A stretch of DNA of 12,768 nt, taken from contig CAJVPP010003043.1 of NCBI GenBank assembly GCA_910592005.1, positions 1 through 12,768 of the forward strand, given 5' to 3'. This document shows positions 7,480 through 12,768 of this stretch, piece after piece. The DNA comes from Funneliformis mosseae. Lineage: Eukaryota > Glomeromycota > Glomeromycetes > Glomerales > Glomeraceae. Position 1 is the first letter of the stretch; each line of letters begins with the position of its first letter. The position numbers and the translations under genes were made by a program. A model generated the notes under the pieces. The model had not been told where the DNA came from, did not search any database, and saw only the letters and a list, made by a program, of their open reading frames with translations.

Positions 7480-8627
7480 AACCTTTAAAAAACAATATTC
7501 ACAATAATATCCCTTTTCTTAAATATGATTGGTTCAAAAAATGATTCTGTAACACTTTTTGTCAGAGAAAATATTTTGTATATAAATATATTTTACAAAA
7601 TCTATCTTTTAATAGATAAAGTTATTTAATTTGCATTAATTAAAATTTTTTATTAAAAAAAACAAAAATAATAACGGTGTTTATTTATTATTACAAAAAG
7701 TTCATTAGAATTGAATTTCTTACTATTTTTTTAAAGTAATTAGCCTGATCAATCTGTAATAATTATTAAGGCAATATAGCTAGTATTATTTTAATGCATT
7801 TATATAATCTTACATATATTTGTAATTATTATTTTATTTTATCCATTATATTCTTTATATTTGTTATTTACGCGATGTTCATTATATTGTAATATTGTTA
7901 TCTTATATAGTAAAGTTAGAATTTGGTACTTTTCGTAGAAAAACCTCAAATAGTCCCGAATTGATGATAGGGTGTGGTTGACGAGTCTTGAGAAAAGACT
8001 GACGAAATTCTATCTATAATTGAATGCGGAAACTAAATTATATTTTCAGTTTGGTCTTTATTTTAATATTCCGGCAATTGATTTTTAAAGTTTCGTGGCG
8101 CAGTATATATACGTACGGAAATAATTTAATAATCTTTTTTCGTTCTTGATATTTCGTTCTCAATATTGATATTATTTAGATGAAAAAGAATCAACGATTT
8201 TCATTGGTCAGCGAACGATAAATCTAAGTGATGCGGCGTATTTTATTGATACTGAATTGCGATTTAGGATGAAAAATCAAACTCAACATCAATTATACCA
8301 CATAAAAATACTCATTTGGTCAACTTACCGCGAAAAGCTAGTCTAGAAATTTTCTCAAAAGATCACATTATAGTCAAAAATAAATATTGTGAATTAAACA
8401 ACAATTCATTTAAAAGCAAATAAATTTAATTTTTGCAGATTTATTTATAACGCGCTTCTCGTTATATTATCAAAATGTATAAAATTTCTACATAACTTAA
8501 GTCCTAGTTTAATTATGATGGATCTTGAAGATATTAAAATGAATTCTCGAAATGTTGGAAATTATTCAAAGTTAAATCGATGAGATATTTATTTACGTTA
8601 TAACCTTAAAAAAAAATTTCATTATTT

Positions 8628-8715
8628 AAATTTTTTTCGATTAGTATCATTGATTACGTGTGTTCATCGATAAAAACATCGTAATTATGTAATCATTAAT
8701 CGAAAAAAAAATTTT
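8628..8715. repeat. Imperfect inverted repeat just upstream of the 63-codon reading frame
   Basis: The arm aaa-T7-cgatta (8628-8643) is matched by taatcg-A9-ttt (8697-8714), and inside it tgattac (8651-8657) pairs with gtaatca (8689-8695). A central catcgat/atcg dyad lies between them. The structure ends four bases before the ATG at 8719, so it covers the expected promoter and leader. It could be a foldback remnant or a regulatory dyad. Confidence 0.5.
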
Positions 8716-8718
8716 GCA

Positions 8719-8910
8719 ATGCCAATGGGCAATCTGGAAGAAGATTTTAAACTAGCAAGGAAGTGCTTACTTGAATTTGATAATAAAAATTACATTGCAG
8801 AAGAGAGTGCTATAGCAGAAGATAGTAAAAAAGAGTCAAAGACGTTATTGTTTTCAGTGGAATATCACTTGACAGATACCGCAAGTTTTGTGAAGAAAAC
8901 GGAGGTATAA
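8719..8910 (+). CDS. 63-codon open reading frame, possible first exon of a decayed gene
   Basis: The frame runs from ATG 8719 (a second ATG lies two codons on) to TAA 8908-8910. The product is charged and soluble-looking, with LEEDFKLARKCLLEFDNKNY followed by an acidic, lysine-rich middle, and has no signal peptide or membrane segment. Its codon mix is more coding-like than the AT-rich flanks. The end GAG/GTATAA could be a splice donor, in which case the stop lies in an intron; the same frame reopens at 8932. I recognise no domain. It may be a real small protein, an exon, or the least damaged piece of the pseudogene that follows. Confidence 0.4.
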   Translation: MPMGNLEEDFKLARKCLLEFDNKNYIAEESAIAEDSKKESKTLLFSVEYHLTDTASFVKKTEV

Positions 8911-8931
8911 AATATATATCCGATTATTTAA

Positions 8932-9609
8932 GGTAATGTAATTGCGTACGAGATGCCTGGAAGCATACACTCAGTAGTATCAGGAGGATATGGTTTCTTG
9001 ATAGAAAATGGGAGCAAAGGCTTCCGGTTCATAACGAATTGGATATGCCGTTTATGATAATAGTGAGTACTGTACTGATGTCGCAGTCGTACCAAGGAGT
9101 TCCGCCATATGGGCCTGCGTTATTGCAGCCAAGAATGATTGTAGAAGTGAGAAAAACGGAGGAACTCGAAAGTTTGCATAACTTGGCAGGAGAATACTTT
9201 CCTGCTTCTACACAGACAAATTTTATTGGAATATATCAATAAGATACTTCCTCGCACTGCTGCTATTCGTGCTAATTCATCTACGTAACAATCAAATCCC
9301 GAACCCAGCACTAAATACTCGAAAACCCGCCACCGGATGCACCATCAATGATAACGTTACCAAATGCTATTCAAACATCGTAATTTCTTTTAGAAATGCA
9401 CCGCTCAATCACCAGCCAGCAACATTTCTTCATACAATTAATGTACCTTTTAACAGAATAGTTGGTTTCTTACGTCATAATGATATTGCTTTCATGGTAA
9501 CCGGCATGGCTAACTACCAAATACTATTCCTGCGAACTTATTCTTTAATGGCATTCTAGAAGGTTTTCCAGCTGGCACTCCATTTGGGTATTTCAGCAAC
9601 GAGTTTTGA
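8932..9609 (+). pseudogene. Decayed coding island, reading-frame fragments in several frames
   Basis: The G+C content rises clearly and coding-like stretches succeed each other in different frames. The frame of the upstream 63-codon ORF reopens at 8932 and reads MPGSIHSVVSGGYGFLIENG before stops at 9055. Another frame gives GVPPYGPALLQPRMIVEV and ends at 9240. A third is open from 9182 to the TAG at 9557-9559 (IPNPALNTRKPATGC, HNDIAFMVTG). A fourth, from 9514 to the TGA at 9607, gives LPNTIPANLFFNGILEGFPA. No GT...AG introns of sensible size join them, so frameshift damage is the simpler reading. The glycine-rich GGYGF and the DIAF-type motif faintly recall chymotrypsin-like serine peptidases, a family present in these fungi. 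Without the His and Ser motifs this is only a suggestion. No function is assigned. Confidence 0.4.
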
Positions 9610-10067
9610 ATTATTTGATGTTCAATGTTAATATATTTGCTTTTACATTATTAACAGTATTCATTTTTTTTTATTTTACATTTTTAGTGACCAAATTATT
9701 TCCATATCACTAATGGAATAATTAGATTCTTATTATCAATTATTATATGTATTTAAAAAAAATAATGTAAAAAACGAAATACGTTGCTTTTGCTTTTTAA
9801 TTTTGAAATATAAAAAAACCGACAGCTATGCCCTATTATTTCATTCCTCTCACATTTCTACGGTTACTTTTTTATTATATCGTTATGTTTGCTTCAATAA
9901 ATGCATGATTTAGAGTTTCGATTATATTGCAAGCTCTTGGAATTCACGAGTTTGATACTTTCGTAATTCTCATACAAATTCTTGATTTAATGTTTCCAAA
10001 CTTGTTAAACTGAAATTGAAGATTTTAGAAGAATTTCTTCAATTTCTCCATTTATGGTATTCTTTAA
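9610..10067. other. AT-rich spacer, no gene seen
   Basis: It lies between two decayed plus-strand genes. A poly-T tract and short AT runs dominate. It could contain the promoter or first exons of the LRR pseudogene, but I see no convincing start. Confidence 0.4.
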
Positions 10068-11475
10068 AGAAGGCAGACACCCACAATTTTTATAATTTAT
10101 CTATTAATTTCATCAAACCATACCGAAGAAACTTCGATTCAGCAATGTCTTAAAGGATTTCCGGCTAAGGAAAATATAAATGGGTAGGTTTTAATTAAAT
10201 ATCATTCAAGAATAATATACCATAACAGATAACAATATTACCTGAATTTTTTGGGATATTATTATATTAACAATCTATTTTTTTTTTTTTTACAATTATT
10301 TACTTTGGATTATAGGAATAATTTTTTCATGAATTCAGGTGGGAATCTTCATATCAACAATTTTTGAACTTCCTTAGAATAATCCGATACGCTTCAATTC
10401 AGGAAGATGTTTTCCAACAATCAAAATATAGATTAAAATGTGATCAGTATGGAACCTTGGTCCTGGATTTCTTAATATTAAGTAAGAGAGTGAGTAACCT
10501 ATGATCTTTTAATCTTAAATAAATCTGAAAAATAAAAATAAAATAAAAAATTAAATATTAGAACGCGCGATTTTAAAAAATAAAATTTTTTAAAAAAAAT
10601 CGAGGGCAACATTAAACATTAATTAAAAAAAAATTTGACAAATATTCATGTCTAAAATTTAATAAACTAATTATTATAAATAAAAATTGTATAAATTTAT
10701 ATTAATTGACATTATTGACATTTAAATAATTTAATTAATTTTTAAATGTAATTTATTTATTTATTTATGTTTTCTTAATTTTTTATAGTATATTATTTTT
10801 CTGTTAATTTTTTTTATTTTTTAATTTTAAAAATTTTAATTTTTAAATTTTTATAAACGGATTTAATTTAAAATTTTCTTTTAATTATTATACTATAAAT
10901 TTATTAATTTATAATCAATGTTTTAATTGATTTTTTATAAGTGCTATCATTTTTATTGTAATTAACTTTATTAATTAATTTTTCGAATGTATTCTTTTTT
11001 TAACTTCAAATTTTTTTAATTAATTATTTTAGCTTTGAACTTCGAATTATCTTTTCATAATTATCTTATATTTTTAATCCCTGCGAGCTTATTTTAATTT
11101 AATTTAATTTTTAATAACCTCAATTTTTTTTTTAAATTGTTTTTTATATTAGTACAGATTAAACTACCAACAAATTTATGTGAAATAAAAGATTTCCGGA
11201 ATACTTGGCTGCCAAAAGAAAGTTTCCCTACTAGATTTTATGATATTAGTAAGATCATTGTGAATAGGAAATCACCAGCGAGGAACTGCCGGCGATAATT
11301 ACAATCGTTTCCATGGCCTTTGGAAAAAATGAGTAAACTAAAGGAGTTAGAAATTGGTTGAACTAATATTGATGATGGTCTGAGAAATTTGCCATCAAGT
11401 TAGGAAACAATTTGGTGCTATGGGGTAAATATAAAGATATGGATCACTAGAAAACAAATTGAGCAAGGTTGTTGA
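10068..11475 (+). pseudogene. LRR-type protein pseudogene with retained splice sites and in-frame stops
   Basis: Three exon-like blocks read in a consistent frame when spliced. Block 1 (10068-10183) ends CLKGFPAKENING at a GTAGGT donor. Block 2 (10339-10481) begins after aattcag and gives WESSYQQFLNFLRIIRYAS and later QYGTLVLDFLIL, ending at a GTAAGA donor. Block 3 begins after attag (about 11153) and gives IKLPTNLCEIKDFRNTWLPK. It then reads FPWPLEKMSKLKELEI, a gap, TNIDDGLRNLPSS, and ends at TGA 11473. The phases agree across introns of 155 and 671 bases. The tail pattern (PLEKLxKLKxLxIxxTxIDxGLxxLPxSLExxxC) is typical of the last repeat of Rhizophagus LRR proteins. TAA 11296, TGA 11359 and TAG 11401 interrupt the frame, so the gene is dead unless these are read through. 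The second intron is long and extremely AT-rich and may hold an insertion. The 5' end is not found. The family call rests on remembered motifs. Confidence 0.6.
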
Positions 11476-12697
11476 TAAATTAAAATTTTCGTCGCGTGAA
11501 AAAAAGTAAGATGAAAAACGAAAATGTAATTTAAGTTCTTCATAAAATCGATTATACTCGATTAATCGAAATTCGAATCTTAGAGTCGAATCTTATAACC
11601 ATACCTAGCGGCGACAAAGTCGCCGCACACCAACCTAATCTAGTTATTTAATTAATTTCGAATGTTAATACGTTACAAATGTATCTTTTATTTAAATTGT
11701 TAGAATAATTGTCTTTACCATATAATGATTACAAAACTACATTTAATTAATCTAATAAATCTAGCAACACTTTCAGGCTAATTCACGTTTTGTAAAACAA
11801 GTGTCAAGATCACCTTAGTTGTTTTTTTTAAATCGGTGCTGGCATGAATAATTTTTTAAATTCCATATTCTCGTCATACTTAACTAAACCAATCTACTAA
11901 AGCAATGACTTTAAAATGAAGTAAATGAATTTAATGTTTATTAAACATACATAAACTATATTAATACAATTTCCTCATCTAATCAATCGATCATAAATTT
12001 GCTTAATCCTTTTAAATTATCTTACATAACAGAGTTTCGTAAAGCAATTTTAAAATAACAGTATTGAAAAGTCAATCGCATCATAGTTTCTATTACTCAA
12101 GGAGTTTTAAGGTTTTTATTTTTCAATTTATAAATTATTTTAGGTTCGAATTACTGATTGGTTTTTTTTTTTATTTTTTAGCTTCGAAATTAAACATGTT
12201 CAGTATAATTTTGTTTAGTTTTCATTTTGTATTTTTTTTTTAATTTCTTATTCTTTTATTTTCATTTTCTTCGGTTTGTATCGTTTGCAATCGATTTGAT
12301 TTGTTTACACCTCATGTATTCTTGGTTTAATCTATAAAAAGGAAAATGTGGTAATTTTATATGTTCTATTCCACATAATTGAATTGATATCGCGAAAGTG
12401 AAAAAGTATAAAATATCTGAACACGCTAGAAAAATTTTTTTTGAGATATTTATTATTTATCTTTAAATCCTAAAATATTATAATTCAATGACCAAAAATT
12501 TAAAAACTAAACTAAAATTTATGAAAACTTTTACAGTTCGAAGAATATTGCGTAATTAATATCTTCACGCTATATTATTTATTATATTGAAAATTACATG
12601 TATAATAATAAGTATTATTTATTGTATTATTTATTGTATAGCTAATTTTATATAAACTCCATGATATCATCTACATCATATTGGTGAGCACGATAAT
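11476..12697. other. AT-rich intergenic region, no gene seen
   Basis: No coding-like frame was found on either strand. Apart from the hairpin at 11608-11626, the only repeat noted is a 12-base tandem pair (tattatttattg twice, 12613-12636). ggttcgaatt near 12143 resembles a tRNA B box, but no tRNA fold surrounds it. Confidence 0.45.
11608..11626. repeat. GC-rich hairpin with AAA loop
   Basis: The stem gcggcgac pairs perfectly with gtcgccgc over eight bases around a three-base AAA loop, in otherwise very AT-rich DNA. It lies 130 bases after the end of the LRR pseudogene. It shares its design (perfect stem, purine-A-A loop) with the hairpin at 12698-12734, suggesting a family of short interspersed palindromes. 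A role as a transcript 3'-end structure is possible. Confidence 0.7.
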
Positions 12698-12734
12698 TAA
12701 TAGTTATTCGGCACGAAGTGCCGAATAACTATTA
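12698..12734. repeat. Perfect 17-bp hairpin with GAA loop
   Basis: The arm taatagttattcggcac (12698-12714) and its exact reverse complement (12718-12734) enclose a three-base GAA loop. Seventeen perfect pairs with a GC-rich tip are well beyond chance in this composition. It is the same architecture as the hairpin at 11608-11626. Confidence 0.85.
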
Positions 12735-12765
12735 TATTGGGAAAATCAAATTTGATTCCCAATAT
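12734..12765. repeat. Second palindrome abutting the hairpin, double-hairpin unit
   Basis: The left arm atattggga(aa)atcaaa and right arm tttgattcccaatat pair over 15 bases, apart from two extra A in the left arm. It starts where the preceding hairpin ends, so the two form a double-hairpin unit running into the window edge. The element may continue beyond position 12768. Confidence 0.7.
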
Positions 12766-12768
12766 TAT

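Larger units (their letters stand above)
6913..8627. other. AT-rich intergenic region, no gene seen
   Basis: Apart from the repeats listed separately at 7086-7118 and 7455-7479, the stretch holds a small hairpin (attttgta 7573-7580 against tacaaaat 7594-7601) and a slightly GC-richer patch around 7920-8040 containing tgatgat and, some 35 bases on, ctga. Those resemble C and D boxes but are too close together and lack a terminal stem, so I do not call a snoRNA. Confidence 0.45.

Noticed and set aside
7950..8010. C/D-box snoRNA-like signals (tgatgat ... ctga)
   Set aside because: The boxes are only about 35 bases apart, the C box is imperfect and there is no terminal stem.
9120..9311. 63-codon minus-strand frame
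   Set aside because: Antisense to the plus-strand coding island, which has the more coding-like peptides and continues on both sides.
12130..12160. tRNA B-box-like ggttcgaatt
   Set aside because: No A box at the right distance and no acceptor stem; the word is expected occasionally by chance.
1..12768. CRISPR arrays, bacterial operons, rRNA or phage features
   Set aside because: No regularly spaced repeats, ribosome-binding sites, packed gene strings or rRNA motifs; the sequence is eukaryotic in character.

Overview
The window looks like nuclear DNA of an AT-rich early-diverging fungus, most probably an arbuscular mycorrhizal Glomeromycotina species of the Rhizophagus type. The evidence is its strongly AT-rich sequence broken by small GC-rich palindromes, the lack of bacterial gene packing, GT...AG introns with pyrimidine tracts, and remnants of two gene families that are hugely expanded in those fungi: Crinkler (CRN) N-terminal domains and leucine-rich-repeat (LRR) proteins. 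The species call is inference from remembered family patterns; no search was run.

Only one intact gene of convincing size is present. It lies on the minus strand at 1751-3514 and is an uninterrupted 587-codon reading frame. It encodes a Cys-rich, N-glycosylation-rich secretory-pathway protein with a weak N-terminal signal, a seven-proline hinge and one central Gly/Ala-rich hydrophobic segment. I recognise no family. A TATA box, an upstream symmetrical repeat cluster and a downstream AATAAA are placed as expected for this gene.

The rest is a graveyard. At the left edge (607-1089, minus) is a broken CRN N-terminal domain with a nonsense codon and at least two frame changes, followed downstream by more minus-strand coding-like sequence (284-562) that could be its C-terminal part. 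At 8719-9609 (plus) a coding-like island survives only as a 63-codon reading frame plus fragments in several frames. At 10068-11475 (plus) an LRR-type pseudogene keeps two splice junctions that join reading frames correctly but carries three in-frame stops in its last exon.

The gene-free centre (about 3700-8600) and right end hold repeats: a 173-bp element with 64-bp inverted arms (6740-6912), an adjacent AACCGGTT palindrome cluster, an inverted pair of dispersed repeats 3.2 kb apart (3851-3910 and 7086-7118), an AATGACC repeat/palindrome cluster (4495-4565), and compact hairpins with three-base loops at 11608-11626 and 12698-12734, the latter abutting a second palindrome at the window edge. 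I see no pathway linking the genes. The layout is that of an accessory, repeat-rich compartment where effector-like and LRR genes are born and decay, with one orphan secreted or membrane protein gene still intact.
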